Part shown: positions 1 to 9,862 of the stretch, one piece after another
Layout: every line of letters starts with the position of its first letter
How positions within the stretch are numbered: the first letter of the stretch is position 1
Origin: Bradyrhizobium sp.
Lineage (GTDB): Bacteria; Pseudomonadota; Alphaproteobacteria; Rhizobiales; Xanthobacteraceae
Assembly (NCBI RefSeq): GCF_027451485.1
Contig: NZ_DAIDJE010000020.1
Coordinates: 31,603 to 95,602 of the forward strand
Length of the DNA stretch: 64,000 nt
Reading direction: 5' to 3'
Notes under the pieces: generated by a model
What the model was told of the DNA's origin: nothing
The model's input: the letters and a program-made list of their open reading frames with translations, nothing else
Database searches by the model: none
Program-made: the position numbers and the translations under genes

Positions 1-1
1 T

Positions 2-88
2 CCGCAGATCCCATTCCTGTGGTTGGACACCGAGGAATCCGAGGGTGAAGTGTTCTGGCTTGCGGCGGCCGATCTGCAGACGCCGTAA
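2..88 (+). CDS. C-terminal fragment of an unidentified protein
   Basis: An open frame enters from the left edge and stops with TAA at 86-88. It encodes 28 residues rich in acidic and aromatic positions (PQIPFLWLDTEE at the start, ending AAADLQTP). Codon use, with mostly G or C in third positions, matches the real genes here. Too little is visible to name a family. It reads in the same direction as the aminotransferase gene downstream, but about 300 bp holding a repeat element separate the two. Confidence 0.45.
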   Translation, partial: PQIPFLWLDTEESEGEVFWLAAADLQTP

Positions 89-197
89 AACTGCAAAAAG
101 GCCCCGGGCTCTTCTGGGAAACGCTCGATCCCTGCGAAAATAGCAGGTCTCCCGGCGTTCCGGTCGGCGGCCGAAACTGCTAACCTGCCTACCAGCG

Positions 198-360
198 GAG
201 TGGATTTGACATTCTCGAGCCCACCGAGCCGCAAATCCGGGAAAGCGAATGTCAAACCCCAAACTCCACTGGAAGCATATATTTGCTAGTGGTCCTTTGA
301 TTCTAACATTCGCAAAGGTGCCCGCTGACAAGGGAAGCGAATGTTAGAATTGCACCACTA
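198..360 (+). repeat. Composite double-palindrome element A+B, copy 1
   Basis: Two hairpins in tandem fill most of the 89-394 gap. Hairpin A has arms at 198-214 (core GGATTTGACATTC) and 247-269 (core GAATGTCAAACCCC). Hairpin B has arms at 287-313 (core TTCTAACATTCGC) and 337-360 (core GCGAATGTTAGAA), a near-perfect long stem. The same A-B order, a similar spacer (a GC[AT]ATAT/TTGC stretch, then AGTGGTC) and similar lengths recur at 13984-14140, and in reverse at 1911-2072. No open frame or transposase lies in it. The aminotransferase start codon is 34 bp after its end, so the element must be part of that gene's upstream region. Confidence 0.85.
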
Positions 361-394
361 GCCCCCTTTTACCGACAACTCGAAGAGGCCCGTC

Positions 395-1738
395 ATGCTG
401 GACAAGAGCCCGCGATCCGCCGTCAACGTCCCCAACGACCTTGCCGCGCACTGGATGCCATTTACCGCCAACCGCGCGTTCAAAAAGGCGCCGCGACTGC
501 TCTCCGGCGCCAAGGATATGCACTACTTCACCGTCGACGGCCGTAAAATTCTCGACGGCGCTGCCGGCATGTGGTGCAGCAACGCCGGTCACGGCCGTAC
601 CCAGATCGCGCAAGCCATCGCCAAGCAGGCCGAAACGCTGGACTATTCGCCGCCGTTCCAGTTCGGCATCCCGCAGGCTTTCGAACTTGCAAGCCGCATC
701 GCCGATCTTGCGCCGAAAGGCCTCGATCATGTGTTCTTCTGCAATTCCGGATCGGAAGCGGCCGATACCGCACTCAAGATCGCGCTCGCCTATCACCAGA
801 TCTCCGGCCAGGGCGGTCGCCTCCGCCTGATCGGTCGCGAGCGCGGCTATCACGGCGTCGGTTTCGGCGGTACCTCGGTCGGCGGCATGGGCAACAACCG
901 CAAGCTGTTCGGAACGCTGCTTACCGGCGTCGATCATCTGCCGACGACCTATGACCGCGAGAAGCAGGCCTTTTCGCGTGGCGAGCCGGAATACGGTGCT
1001 CATTTTGCCGACGCGCTGGAGAACCTGGTCAACCTGCACGGCGCCAACACCATTGCCGCCGTCATCGTCGAACCGATGGCCGGGTCGACGGGCGTGCTGC
1101 CGGCGCCGAAGGGCTATCTCAAGCGGTTGCGCGAGATCACCCAGAAGCACGGCATCCTCCTGATCTTTGACGAGGTCATCACCGGCTTCGGTCGGTTGGG
1201 CTACGCCTTTGCGGCCGAGCGTTATGGCGTGCTGCCGGACATGATCACCTTCGCCAAGGGCGTCACCAATGGCGCCGCGCCAATGGGCGGCGTACTCGTG
1301 CGGGATACCATCCACGACGCCTTCATGAACGGCCCGGAGCACGCGATCGAGTTGACCCACGGCTATACCTATTCAGCCCATCCCCTGGCCTGCGCCGCGG
1401 GCCTTGCCACGCTCGACATCTATCGCGACGAAAAGCTGTTCGAGCACGCGCGCGGGCTCGAGCCGAAATGGACCGACGCGATCTTCTCGCTCAAGAACGA
1501 GCCGAACGTCGTGGACATTCGCACCGTCGGCCTGACCGCGGGGATCGACCTTGCCCCGCGCCCCGATCAACCGGGCAAGCGCGGGTTCGATGCGCTCAAC
1601 AGCGCTTTTTTCGATAACGATCTGATGCTACGGATCGCCGGCGACACCCTTGCGCTGACCCCGCCCTTGATCGTCAGCGAGGCCCAGATCGGTGAGATCG
1701 TCGAGAAGGTCGCCAAAGTGATCCGCTCGGTCGCCTGA
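395..1738 (+). CDS. Omega-amino acid:pyruvate aminotransferase (class III, PLP)
   Basis: A 447-residue class III (ornithine/omega) aminotransferase of full family length. The N-terminal AAHWMPFTANRAFKKAPRL and the following GAAGMWCSNAGHGR are typical of the beta-alanine:pyruvate aminotransferase branch. The PLP-binding region shows FCNSGSEAADTALK, the cofactor Asp in LLIFDEVITGFGR, and the Schiff-base lysine in ITFAKGVTNGAAPMGG. The family moves the amino group of omega-amino acids such as beta-alanine to pyruvate in the cytoplasm. The start is the ATG after GAAGAGG at 380-386. A hairpin terminator follows at 1760-1797. Exact substrate is inferred from the subfamily only. Confidence 0.9.
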   Translation: MLDKSPRSAVNVPNDLAAHWMPFTANRAFKKAPRLLSGAKDMHYFTVDGRKILDGAAGMWCSNAGHGRTQIAQAIAKQAETLDYSPPFQFGIPQAFELASRIADLAPKGLDHVFFCNSGSEAADTALKIALAYHQISGQGGRLRLIGRERGYHGVGFGGTSVGGMGNNRKLFGTLLTGVDHLPTTYDREKQAFSRGEPEYGAHFADALENLVNLHGANTIAAVIVEPMAGSTGVLPAPKGYLKRLREITQKHGILLIFDEVITGFGRLGYAFAAERYGVLPDMITFAKGVTNGAAPMGGVLVRDTIHDAFMNGPEHAIELTHGYTYSAHPLACAAGLATLDIYRDEKLFEHARGLEPKWTDAIFSLKNEPNVVDIRTVGLTAGIDLAPRPDQPGKRGFDALNSAFFDNDLMLRIAGDTLALTPPLIVSEAQIGEIVEKVAKVIRSVA

Positions 1739-1759
1739 AGCAGGTTCCTCCCTCGACAC

Positions 1760-1797
1760 GGATCGCGGCTCCCGCCTCGGGGCCGCGGTTCCGTTTT
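1760..1797 (+). terminator. Rho-independent terminator after the aminotransferase gene
   Basis: GGATCGCGGC (1760-1769) pairs with GCCGCGGTTCC (1782-1792) around a GC-rich loop, and GTTTT follows at 1793-1797. It lies 21 bp after the stop codon of the aminotransferase gene and precedes the reversed repeat element. Confidence 0.6.
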
Positions 1798-1910
1798 AGA
1801 CGGCGCCAAGAAGACTGGCCTATCGAATCAACATTAGTGGTATTGTTGCAGGGCTCGAGGCGCGCGGCGGAGCAGAACGGCGAAGTCGGCTCGCCCGGCC
1901 AAGAAGCACC

Positions 1911-2072
1911 AGTGTCCCGGTTCTATCATTCGTATCGTATCGCGGCAGGCACTTTTACGAATGTCAAAAACCAAAAGGATACCGGCAACCATATGATTTT
2001 GGTGGGTTTGACTCTGACGTTCCTTCGAAGAACTCGCGGCGGCAATGGAAGGAACGTCGGCGTCGCCACACC
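1911..2072 (-). repeat. Composite double-palindrome element A+B, copy 2 (reversed)
   Basis: This fills most of the 1739-2099 gap. Read on the plus strand, hairpin B comes first (arms 1919-1934, core TTCTATCATTCGTA, and 1956-1972, core TACGAATGTCAAAAACC). Hairpin A follows (arms 2001-2026, core GACGTTCCTTC, and 2048-2072, core GAAGGAACGTC). Order and orientation are opposite to copies 1 and 3. In hairpin A the usual GACATTCGC/GCGAATGTC pair has become GACGTTCC/GGAACGTC: both arms changed together and pairing is kept. The element ends 27 bp before the start of the EAL gene. Confidence 0.75.
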
Positions 2073-2099
2073 GATGTTCCGAGGGGCTTTACGCGCAAC

Positions 2100-3548
2100 A
2101 TGATCCGTATTTCCACGATCTTTATCGCCATTTGCATGGTGCTGGTTGCCGCCTCGCTCGGCCTAGTTCTCTACTCGGTCGCCGGATTAGACGCCATGGA
2201 GTCGGCGATTGCAGCGCTGACCGCGCTGACCTTTCTCATTCTTTACAACGCGGTATCGATGCGGCTGCGCGACCGGACCGACGTCGGCGGCCAGATCGCG
2301 GACCTGTCGCGCGGCACGGCGGACCTCGCGCGCCAGGTCGCCGAATTCGGCAGGCGGCTGACGGCGGTCGAGGGGAAGCTTGGATCGCTCAACCACGCGG
2401 GGGCGGACCGCATCCAGGCGGTGGTTGGGGAGATCAACGAACTTGGCGGGCTCGTCAAGCAACTCGCGGTCTCGGTCGCTAGCCATGAAGATCTGTTGTC
2501 GACGAACGCGGCCGCCGCGTCGCCCGTGAGCCGTTCGGGGCATTCAACGCCCAATGAACAGCCGTCCTTCGCCGCCGAGCCTCCGAAACTGGTCGTGGCG
2601 CCGTCGCCTGTTGTCTCGGTAGTCGGGTCCGAGCCCACGGCCGAGCGCAACGAGGTGCAGACGCTGGCGGCGGTCAAGGCCGCGATCGAACAAAACCGGC
2701 TCGACATCTATCTGCAACCGATGGTCACACTGCCGCAGCGCAAGGTGCGCTTCTACGAGGCCGTCACGCGCATCCGCGACGAGAATGACCGGCTGCTTGC
2801 TGCCGAAGAGTTCATGCCTTTCGTGGAAGCCGCAGGATTGGTCGGGCGCATCGACCACACCATGATGCTTCGCTGCGTCCAGGTGCTGCGCCGCCTGATG
2901 GTCCGAAACAAGGAGGTCGGCCTATTCTGCAATATGGCGGGCGCCACGCTGCGCGACTCCACCACCTTCACGCCCTGTCTGGACTTCCTCGAGGCCAATC
3001 GCGCGCTGGCGCCGTCTCTTGTGATCGAGTTCAAGCAGGCGACGTTTCGTAACCTCGGTGCTGCCGAGGGAGAGCATCTGGCGGCGCTTGCGCAGCGCGG
3101 GTACCGTTTTTCCATCGACCATGTCACCGATCTCAGGATCGAACCGCGCGAACTCGCCGATCGGGGTGTCCGCTTCATCAAGGTGCCGGCCGCACTGCTG
3201 CTCGATCCGAAGGCCTCTTCGTCATCCGACATCCACCCCTCGGATCTCTCCGACCTTCTTGGCCGGTTCGGCATCGATCTGATCGCCGAACGGATCGAGG
3301 GCGAGCGTGCGGTCGTCGATTTGCTCGATTTCGACGTCAGGTTTGGACAGGGTTTTCTGTTCGCGCCGCCGCGGCCGTTGCGCCCCGAGGGCGCCTCGGC
3401 GACGGAAGGTGCTTCCGCTGGCAAGGCCGGGGAATCGGAGGGTGCAGGATCGAACGGCGCCGTACGGATGGATCCGTCGATGATCGAGGCACCGGCGCGA
3501 GTGACGGGAAATGCCGCGCTGGCACGGCGCGCGGCTGGCCCGAACTAG
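2100..3548 (+). CDS. Membrane-anchored degenerate EAL-domain protein, TipF-like
   Basis: 482 residues. Two hydrophobic segments (about 5-27 and 38-56) precede a coiled-coil-like stretch (about 60-130), a Ser/Pro-rich linker and an EAL-like domain (about 190-430), with a low-complexity Ala/Glu tail. The EAL signature reads FYEAV. The catalytic DDFGTG loop is replaced by SIDHVTD, and the late AEGVET motif by AERIE. Several metal-binding acids of active c-di-GMP phosphodiesterases are therefore missing. Two N-terminal helices, a coiled coil and a degenerate EAL domain match the architecture of TipF, a c-di-GMP-binding factor for flagellar assembly in Caulobacter. That assignment is inference from architecture; a different inactive EAL receptor is possible. 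The start follows GAGGGG by about 13 bp. Confidence 0.75.
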   Translation: MIRISTIFIAICMVLVAASLGLVLYSVAGLDAMESAIAALTALTFLILYNAVSMRLRDRTDVGGQIADLSRGTADLARQVAEFGRRLTAVEGKLGSLNHAGADRIQAVVGEINELGGLVKQLAVSVASHEDLLSTNAAAASPVSRSGHSTPNEQPSFAAEPPKLVVAPSPVVSVVGSEPTAERNEVQTLAAVKAAIEQNRLDIYLQPMVTLPQRKVRFYEAVTRIRDENDRLLAAEEFMPFVEAAGLVGRIDHTMMLRCVQVLRRLMVRNKEVGLFCNMAGATLRDSTTFTPCLDFLEANRALAPSLVIEFKQATFRNLGAAEGEHLAALAQRGYRFSIDHVTDLRIEPRELADRGVRFIKVPAALLLDPKASSSSDIHPSDLSDLLGRFGIDLIAERIEGERAVVDLLDFDVRFGQGFLFAPPRPLRPEGASATEGASAGKAGESEGAGSNGAVRMDPSMIEAPARVTGNAALARRAAGPN

Positions 3549-3572
3549 TGCGTAGTTTCCGAAGTTCATAAC

Positions 3573-4427
3573 ATGACGACGCTGAAATTTGCCGAGAGGC
3601 TGCGCGATCTCGTCGCCGAGGTTGACGTGCTGCTGAGTGATATCTGGGGCGTCGTGCATAACGGCCTCGTCGCATTCGACGATGCCTGCGAGGCGCTTCA
3701 GAACTTTCGCGGCCAGGGCGGCACCGTGATCCTGATCACCAATGCGCCGCGGCCGGCGGATTCAGTGCAGCGCCAACTGCGCAAACTCCACGTCGCCGAC
3801 GAAACCTACGACGCCATCGTCAGTTCGGGCGATTTGGCGCGAAACTTCGTCGCCGCTCATCCCGGCCAGAAGATGTTCTGGGTCGGCCCCGAGCGCGACA
3901 GCTCGATCTATCGCGGCCTCGAAGCGGGGCTCGTGCCCCTGGAACAAGCCGACTACATCGTCTGCACCGGCCTGTTCGATGATGAAACCGAATCGGCGGA
4001 AAACTACCGCCCGATGCTGTTGAAGGCGCGCGAACGCAAGTTGACGCTGGTGTGTGCCAATCCCGACATTGTGGTCGAGCGCGGCGACCGGCTGATCTAT
4101 TGCGCGGGCGCGATCGCCGAGCTTTATCGCGAACTCGGCGGCGAGGTGATTTTCTACGGCAAACCACACCGGCCGATCTACGAACGCGCCTTGAGGCTTG
4201 CGGCCGAGCGGCGCGGGGGTGAGGTCCCGCTCAAGCGTGTGCTCGCGATCGGCGATTCCGTAAGGACCGATCTTGCCGGCGCCCATGGCTTTGGCATCGA
4301 CTGCCTGTTCGTGACCCGCGGCATCCACTCCGAGGAGTTCGAAGGTCTCGATCAGCTCGAGCCCGCTTCCATCAGGGAATTGTTCGGCCATCCGCCTCGC
4401 GCGCTGATGCGGGAGCTGAGGTGGTGA
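3573..4427 (+). CDS. HAD-IIA family hydrolase (TIGR01459 type)
   Basis: 284 residues, a HAD superfamily sugar- or nucleotide-phosphatase-like protein. Motif I appears as LLSDIWGVVHNG, motif II as LITNAPRPAD, motif III as the lysine in FYGKPHRPIYERAL, and motif IV as VLAIGDSVRTDLAGA. This set with a C2-type cap is typical of the alphaproteobacterial TIGR01459 family, whose physiological substrate is not established. The gene starts 25 bp after the EAL gene with no clear ribosome site, so the two are probably co-transcribed. A hairpin lies between it and the convergent cheY gene. Confidence 0.85.
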   Translation: MTTLKFAERLRDLVAEVDVLLSDIWGVVHNGLVAFDDACEALQNFRGQGGTVILITNAPRPADSVQRQLRKLHVADETYDAIVSSGDLARNFVAAHPGQKMFWVGPERDSSIYRGLEAGLVPLEQADYIVCTGLFDDETESAENYRPMLLKARERKLTLVCANPDIVVERGDRLIYCAGAIAELYRELGGEVIFYGKPHRPIYERALRLAAERRGGEVPLKRVLAIGDSVRTDLAGAHGFGIDCLFVTRGIHSEEFEGLDQLEPASIRELFGHPPRALMRELRW

Positions 4428-4445
4428 GGCAGCACGTTCCAGACG

Positions 4446-4472
4446 AAAATGCCCGGCATCGAGGCCGGGCAT
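4446..4472 (-). terminator. Terminator of the cheY-like gene
   Basis: A perfect 9-bp stem, ATGCCCGGC (4449-4457) with GCCGGGCAT (4464-4472), has a 6-nt loop. On the minus strand the stem is followed by a short T run (A residues at 4446-4449 on the plus strand). It lies between two convergent genes and suits the minus-strand response regulator. Confidence 0.65.
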
Positions 4473-4497
4473 CGAAAACTCAAACGTTGCTTGATGA

Positions 4498-4893
4498 TCA
4501 AGCGTTCGCCAGATCCGGGAACACCGCCTCGATCTTGGTTTTCAGCGTGGCGGCATTGAACGGCTTGACGATGTAGTTGTTCACGCCCGCCTTCTTCGCA
4601 GCAATCACGTTCTCGGTCTTTGACTCGGCCGTGATCATGATGAACGGCGTAGTTGCGAGGTTGGGGTCGGCCCGTACCTCCCGCAGCAGGTCGTAGCCGG
4701 TCATCGGCTCCATGTTCCAGTCCGAGATGACGAGGCCGTATTTCTTGGTGCGCATCTTGTTGAGCGCGGCCGATCCATCGCTGGCATCGTCGATATTCTC
4801 GAAACCGAGCTGCTTGAGGAGATTTCTGATGATGCGAATCATGGTGCTGTAGTCATCCACCACCAGAACCGACATCGATAGATCGATCGCCAT
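4498..4893 (-). CDS. cheY: CheY-like single-domain response regulator
   Basis: 131 residues forming one receiver domain with no output domain. Acidic pocket VVDDYSTM, phospho-acceptor Asp in LVISDWNMEPMTGYDLL, switch Thr in IMITAES and conserved Lys in NNYIVKPF are all present. Single-domain regulators of this type bind the flagellar motor switch when phosphorylated. A longer frame exists to 4959, but the ATG at 4893 has AGGGGATT just upstream and starts the receiver domain directly. No kinase or receptor gene is adjacent. A CheZ phosphatase gene lies about 37 kb away in this window. Confidence 0.88.
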   Translation of the reverse strand: MAIDLSMSVLVVDDYSTMIRIIRNLLKQLGFENIDDASDGSAALNKMRTKKYGLVISDWNMEPMTGYDLLREVRADPNLATTPFIMITAESKTENVIAAKKAGVNNYIVKPFNAATLKTKIEAVFPDLANA

Positions 4894-5104
4894 CTTCAAA
4901 TCCCCTGGGCAACAAACGAACGCTGCTCGGCCAAACGACATGCCCGCAGTCGAGCCCAACGACTACCATCAGCCATTAAACAGCCCGTTAACCCGTGCCT
5001 GTTCCGGAGGATTATCGGCCTCCAAATGGCCCCTCACACCCGGCTTGACTTCGCGCTCTGCCCCAAGCCACGGTCCGTCGGACCCGTGGGACAAGACTTA
5101 GTAA

Positions 5105-6076
5105 ATGACCTCCAATTTTACCGTGATCCGCGATAGCGATGCCCCGGCCTCCACTCCCAAGGGAATGGTGGTGGCGATGGGCAACTTCGATGGTGTTCAC
5201 CTCGGGCACCGCGCCGTTATAGCTGCTGCTCTGCGCATGGGCCGGGCCCACGGAAAACCGGCCTTCGCGCTGACTTTTGAACCCCATCCACGCCGCTATT
5301 TCAGCCCCAATACCCCCCAGTTCCGCCTCACCGACGAGGCCGCCAAGCTGCGGCTCCTCGCGGGCACCGGCCTTTCGGGCGCCGTGGTTATGACATTCGA
5401 CAGGCGACGTGCCGAGACGACGGCACAAGACTTCATTCACCATGATCTGATCGAGCGGCTCGGAATCAGCGGCGTCGCGGTCGGTTATGACTTTCATTTC
5501 GGCAAGGGCCGCGTCGGCTCGCCGGCCCTGTTGGTGGCAGAAGCGCCACGGCTCGGTATCGAGGTCGACGTCCAGGCCCATGTCGACATCGCCGAACGGC
5601 CGGTGTCTTCCAGTGCGATCCGCGAGGCGCTTGCCGAGGGACAGATCAACGAGGCCACCGCAATGCTTGGCGGCCCCTGGTTTATCAGCGGCGAAGTCAT
5701 CCACGGCGAGAAACGTGGCCGCCACCTCGGCTTTCCGACCGCAAATATCAGACTCGACAAGAATTGCGGCCTCAAGCACGGCATCTATGCAGTCCGGGTC
5801 GGCCTGGGCGAGGCGCGCTTCGACGCCGTCGCGAGCTTCGGCCGCCGCCCGACCTTCGATAATGGCGCGCCGCTGCTCGAAGTTTTCCTGTTCGATTTCA
5901 AGGGCGATCTTTATGGCCGCCGCCTGGACGTCGCCTTCATCGCCTTCCTGCGCGAAGAATTGAAGTTCGATGCCATCGACGCCCTGATCCGCCAGATGGA
6001 CGACGATTCGGCCCGCGCCCGCGAGCGTCTGGCAGCTGCGCCTGACGCGTTCCCTGGATTGGGGGTTGTGGGCTGA
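5105..6076 (+). CDS. ribF: Bifunctional riboflavin kinase/FAD synthetase
   Basis: 323 residues, usual RibF length. The N-terminal FMN adenylyltransferase half has VVAMGNFDGVHLGHRAVI and a later ERPVSSSAIREAL. The C-terminal flavokinase half has GEVIHGEKRGRHLGFPTANI and FDNGAPLLEVFLFDF. The enzyme phosphorylates riboflavin to FMN and adenylylates FMN to FAD in the cytosol. It lies directly before ileS-lspA, the same ribF-ileS-lspA order known from many proteobacteria. The 145 bp upstream hold no clear promoter. Confidence 0.97.
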   Translation: MTSNFTVIRDSDAPASTPKGMVVAMGNFDGVHLGHRAVIAAALRMGRAHGKPAFALTFEPHPRRYFSPNTPQFRLTDEAAKLRLLAGTGLSGAVVMTFDRRRAETTAQDFIHHDLIERLGISGVAVGYDFHFGKGRVGSPALLVAEAPRLGIEVDVQAHVDIAERPVSSSAIREALAEGQINEATAMLGGPWFISGEVIHGEKRGRHLGFPTANIRLDKNCGLKHGIYAVRVGLGEARFDAVASFGRRPTFDNGAPLLEVFLFDFKGDLYGRRLDVAFIAFLREELKFDAIDALIRQMDDDSARARERLAAAPDAFPGLGVVG

Positions 6077-6100
6077 TTTTTTAAGGCGCTCAGCAGGGCT

Positions 6101-6128
6101 TTGCGATTTCACTGCCCCCTGCTATAGA
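6101..6128 (+). promoter_or_regulatory. Candidate promoter for ileS-lspA
   Basis: TTGCGA at 6101-6106 and TATAGA at 6123-6128 are 16 bp apart, close to a sigma-70-type promoter. They lie about 140 bp upstream of ileS in the 194-bp gap after ribF. No riboswitch or T-box fold is apparent. Based on spacing and consensus only. Confidence 0.4.
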
Positions 6129-6270
6129 AAGCCCATGTTGACGCGGCGCACCATCGGCATTAGCGGCCCGGCTTCCGCTTGAGCTTCAAAGGCTCGGCGA
6201 GAAGACCGGGATTTCTCGTGCATCCGCCCAAGATCATCCGCTGAAGACACCAGCCGCGTTCCAGAGCCCC

Positions 6271-9270
6271 ATGTCCCAAAAGCCGCAAAAGTCCGATAGC
6301 ACAGACTATTCGAAGACCCTGTTCCTGCCGCAGACGGAATTCCCGATGCGCGCGGGCCTGCCCCAGCGCGAGCCGGAAATCCTCAAGAGCTGGAACAGAA
6401 TGGGCCTTTACGAGCGCCTGCGCGAGAACTCGGCAGGCCGGCCGAAATTCGTCCTCCATGACGGGCCGCCCTATGCCAACGGCAACATCCATATCGGGCA
6501 TGCGCTCAACAAGACCCTCAAGGACGTTGTGACCAAGAGCCAGCAGATGCTGGGCTTCGATTCCAACTATGTGCCGGGCTGGGACTGTCACGGCCTGCCG
6601 ATCGAATGGAAGATCGAGGAAGAGAACTACCGCTCCAAGGGCAAGGCGAAGCCGGACTTCCGCGACTCCGCGGCGATGGTGGCATTTCGAAAAGAATGCC
6701 GCGCCTACGCCACGCATTGGCTCGACGTGCAGCGCGAGGAGTTCAAGCGGCTCGGCATCATCGGCGACTGGGACCATCCCTACGCGACCATGAGCTATCC
6801 GGCCGAAGCGCAGATCGCGCGCGAGCTGATGAAGTTTGCCAGTAACGGCACGCTCTATCGCGGCTCGAAACCCGTGATGTGGAGCGTAGTGGAGAAAACC
6901 GCGCTCGCCGAAGCCGAGGTCGAATACGAGGACCACACCTCGGATACGGTGTGGGTGAAATTTCCGGTCAACTCGCCCGCCTACGGGGCGCTCGCCGGTG
7001 CCAGCATCGTGATCTGGACCACGACGCCCTGGACGCTGCCGGGCAACCGGGCCATCAGCTTCTCGCCAAAAATCGCCTATGGCCTTTACAAGGTCACCGA
7101 TGCCCCGGCCGACAACTGGACCAGGAACGGCGATCTCCTGATTTTGGCAGATGCGCTGGCCGAGAGCGTTTTCAAGCAGGCGCGCGTCACGTCGTATGAA
7201 AAGGTGCGGGACATCCCCGGTGATACCCTGGACGTGGTGGAATGCGCGCATCCGCTTAAGGGGCTCGATGGCAGCTACCAGTTCGTGGTGCCACTGCTTC
7301 CCGGCGATCACGTCACCGAGGACACCGGTACCGGTTTCGTCCACACCGCGCCCGGCCATGGCCGCGAAGACTTCGACGTCTGGACCGCGAATGCGCGCGA
7401 GCTGGAAGCGCGCGGCATCAGCACCGCGATCCCCTATACCGTTGACGAGAACGGCGCGCTGACGGCGCAAGCGCCCGGCTTCACCGGAACGCGCGTGCTG
7501 ACCGACAAGGGCGAAAAGGGCGATGCCAACGAGGCTGTGATCAAGGCGCTGATCGGCGCCGGCATGCTGCTGGCGCGCGGACGCCTCAAGCACCAGTACC
7601 CGCATTCCTGGCGCTCGAAGAAGCCGGTGATCTTCCGCAACACGCCGCAATGGTTCATCGCGATGGACAAGGACATCGCTGAGAATGGCAAGGCGAGGCC
7701 TGGCGATACCTTGCGCGCCCGGGCGCTGCATGCGATCTCGGTCACGCAATGGGTGCCGCCGGCGGGGCAAAACCGCATCAATGGCATGATCGTCAACCGG
7801 CCGGACTGGGTGATCTCGCGCCAGCGCGCCTGGGGTGTGCCGATTGCGGTATTCGTGCGCGAGAAGGGCGACGGCTCGGCGGAAATCCTGCAAGACGACA
7901 TCGTCAATCAAAGGATCTGCGAGGCCTTCACGGAAGAAGGCGCCGATGCCTGGTATCGCGACGGTGCCCGCGAGCGCTTCCTCGGACCGCGAGCGGGCGA
8001 AGACTGGAAAAAAGTCGACGATATTCTCGACGTCTGGTTCGACTCCGGATCGACCCACGCCTTTGTGCTGGAAGACCGTCAGAATTTTCCTACGCTCGGC
8101 CAGATCGTCCGCAAGATCGATGGCGGCAATGATACCGTGATGTATCTGGAAGGCTCGGACCAGCATCGCGGCTGGTTCCATTCTTCGCTGCTCGAAAGCG
8201 CCGGTACCCGCGGGCGCGCGCCTTATGACGTGGTGCTGACCCACGGCTTCACGCTCGACGAGAACGGCCGCAAGATGTCCAAGTCGCTCGGCAATACCGT
8301 CGAGCCGCAAAAGGTGATCGCGCAATCCGGCGCAGACATTCTGCGGCTTTGGGTCTGCGCCACCGACTATGCCGACGACCAGCGCATCGGTCCCGAAATC
8401 CTCAAAAACACCATCGAGACCTACCGCAAGCTGCGCAACACCATTCGCTGGATGCTCGGCACGCTGCATCATTTCAGGCCGGGCGATGCGGTTGCGCATG
8501 CCGACATGCCTGAGCTCGAGCGGCTGATGCTGCATCGCTTGAGCGAGATCGACGCCGTCGTCCGCGAGGCTTATGCGGCATTCGACTACAAGACGGTCGT
8601 TGCCTCGCTTACGCATTTCATGAACACCGATTTGTCGGCGTTCTATTTCGACATCCGCAAGGATGCCCTGTACTGCGATCCGCCCTCGTCGTCGACGCGC
8701 AAGGCCGCGCTGACCACGGTCAACATCCTGTGTGATGCCATCCTGAAATGGTTGGCGCCGATCATCAGCTTTACGGCCGACGAGGCCTGGTTCATGTACG
8801 GACAGGAAGAATCGCCCTCCGTGCATCTGCTCACCTTTCCGGACAACCTCGCCGGCTTCCGCGACGATACCCTCGCTGCGAAATGGGAGATCGTCCGCGA
8901 TGTACGGCGCGTGGTGACCGGCGCGCTGGAGCTCGAGCGGGCCGCGAAAAATATCGGCTCCTCGCTCGAGGCCTCCCCGCTGGTCTATGTCTCCGACAAG
9001 GCGATCTTCGCCACGCTGTTCGATATCGACCTCGCGGAAGTCTGCATCACCTCCAACGCCATGGTCACCGACGCGGAGGCACCCGCCAGCGCCTTCCGCC
9101 TCAACGATGTGCCCAACGTCGCCGTGGTCGTTGAAAAGGCCGCGGGCAGGAAGTGCGCCCGGTCTTGGAAGATCCTGCCGACCGTCGGCGAGGACGCCGA
9201 CTATCCCGATGTGTCGCCGCGTGATGCCCGCGCTTTGCGTGAGTGGAAGGCGATGGGAGTAACGCCTTGA
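6271..9270 (+). CDS. ileS: Isoleucyl-tRNA synthetase
   Basis: 999 residues, a class I synthetase. The HIGH motif is at residues 74-77 ([13 protein letters not shown]) and KMSKS near residue 668 ([10 protein letters not shown]). The [14 protein letters not shown] stretch belongs to the CP1 editing domain that hydrolyses mischarged Val-tRNA(Ile). It charges tRNA(Ile) in the cytosol. The usual C-terminal Cys4 zinc finger of the E. coli enzyme is not visible in the last 60 residues, so this looks like the zinc-less alphaproteobacterial type. Its stop codon overlaps the TTG start of lspA. Confidence 0.98.
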   Translation: MSQKPQKSDSTDYSKTLFLPQTEFPMRAGLPQREPEILKSWNRMGLYERLRENSAGRPKFVLHDGPPYANGNIHIGHALNKTLKDVVTKSQQMLGFDSNYVPGWDCHGLPIEWKIEEENYRSKGKAKPDFRDSAAMVAFRKECRAYATHWLDVQREEFKRLGIIGDWDHPYATMSYPAEAQIARELMKFASNGTLYRGSKPVMWSVVEKTALAEAEVEYEDHTSDTVWVKFPVNSPAYGALAGASIVIWTTTPWTLPGNRAISFSPKIAYGLYKVTDAPADNWTRNGDLLILADALAESVFKQARVTSYEKVRDIPGDTLDVVECAHPLKGLDGSYQFVVPLLPGDHVTEDTGTGFVHTAPGHGREDFDVWTANARELEARGISTAIPYTVDENGALTAQAPGFTGTRVLTDKGEKGDANEAVIKALIGAGMLLARGRLKHQYPHSWRSKKPVIFRNTPQWFIAMDKDIAENGKARPGDTLRARALHAISVTQWVPPAGQNRINGMIVNRPDWVISRQRAWGVPIAVFVREKGDGSAEILQDDIVNQRICEAFTEEGADAWYRDGARERFLGPRAGEDWKKVDDILDVWFDSGSTHAFVLEDRQNFPTLGQIVRKIDGGNDTVMYLEGSDQHRGWFHSSLLESAGTRGRAPYDVVLTHGFTLDENGRKMSKSLGNTVEPQKVIAQSGADILRLWVCATDYADDQRIGPEILKNTIETYRKLRNTIRWMLGTLHHFRPGDAVAHADMPELERLMLHRLSEIDAVVREAYAAFDYKTVVASLTHFMNTDLSAFYFDIRKDALYCDPPSSSTRKAALTTVNILCDAILKWLAPIISFTADEAWFMYGQEESPSVHLLTFPDNLAGFRDDTLAAKWEIVRDVRRVVTGALELERAAKNIGSSLEASPLVYVSDKAIFATLFDIDLAEVCITSNAMVTDAEAPASAFRLNDVPNVAVVVEKAAGRKCARSWKILPTVGEDADYPDVSPRDARALREWKAMGVTP

Positions 9271-9764
9271 ACCTGCGCCTGCGTTACGGGGTGACCGCGG
9301 CCATTGCCACGCTCGTGCTCGATCAGGCATTGAAGTTCTGGCTGGTCCATGTGTTCGATATTGCACGCCGCGGCACGGTCAGGCTGACGCCGTTCTTCGA
9401 CCTCGTCCTGGCCTGGAATCAGGGCATCAGCTTTGGCTGGTTTCAACATGATGGCCAGGCGGCTCAGATCGTCCTGATGGCGATCAAGGCGGTGGCGGTC
9501 GTGGTGCTGGCGGTCTGGATGGCCCGGTCACGCACCCTTCCGGCCACGCTCGCCCTCGGTTTTATCATCGGCGGGGCAATCGGCAACGGGATCGACCGCC
9601 TCGCCTATGGCGCCGTCGTCGATTTTGCTCTGTTTCACGTGAGGATCGGCGAAACGACCTTTAATTGGTACGTCTTTAACCTGGCTGATGTAGCCATTGT
9701 TGCCGGGGTCGCGGCCCTGTTGTATGACTCGTTTTGGGGGTCACCCGCCGCAAAAGCGCCCTGA
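9267..9764 (+). CDS. lspA: Prolipoprotein signal peptidase II
   Basis: 165 residues with four hydrophobic segments. LspA motifs are all present: NQGISFGWF, the catalytic-Asp motif [19 protein letters not shown], and [11 protein letters not shown]. It cleaves the signal peptide of lipid-modified prolipoproteins in the inner membrane. I place the start at the TTG overlapping the ileS stop (CCTTGA), with GGGAGT 7 bp upstream. A frame beginning at 9243 would add eight residues but has no ribosome site. Translational coupling with ileS is likely. Confidence 0.93.
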   Translation: MNLRLRYGVTAAIATLVLDQALKFWLVHVFDIARRGTVRLTPFFDLVLAWNQGISFGWFQHDGQAAQIVLMAIKAVAVVVLAVWMARSRTLPATLALGFIIGGAIGNGIDRLAYGAVVDFALFHVRIGETTFNWYVFNLADVAIVAGVAALLYDSFWGSPAAKAP

Positions 9765-9862
9765 TCCGGCTAATAGTAGCCGGTCGAGGGCTAAGGCTTT
9801 GCAGGCCCTGAGCCAGGCCCAAGCGTCTGGATATTAACGCGATTTTTGGACGGGAAAGCGCG

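Noticed and set aside
6134..6181. A 15-codon frame with two Ile codons upstream of ileS, possibly a leader peptide for attenuation.
   Set aside because: No ribosome site, only two Ile codons, and no terminator/antiterminator pair can be drawn before ileS.
6160..9366. A 1068-residue open frame on the minus strand over ileS.
   Set aside because: It is the antisense shadow of ileS. The plus frame has all synthetase motifs, while the minus frame is Arg/His-rich with no family match.
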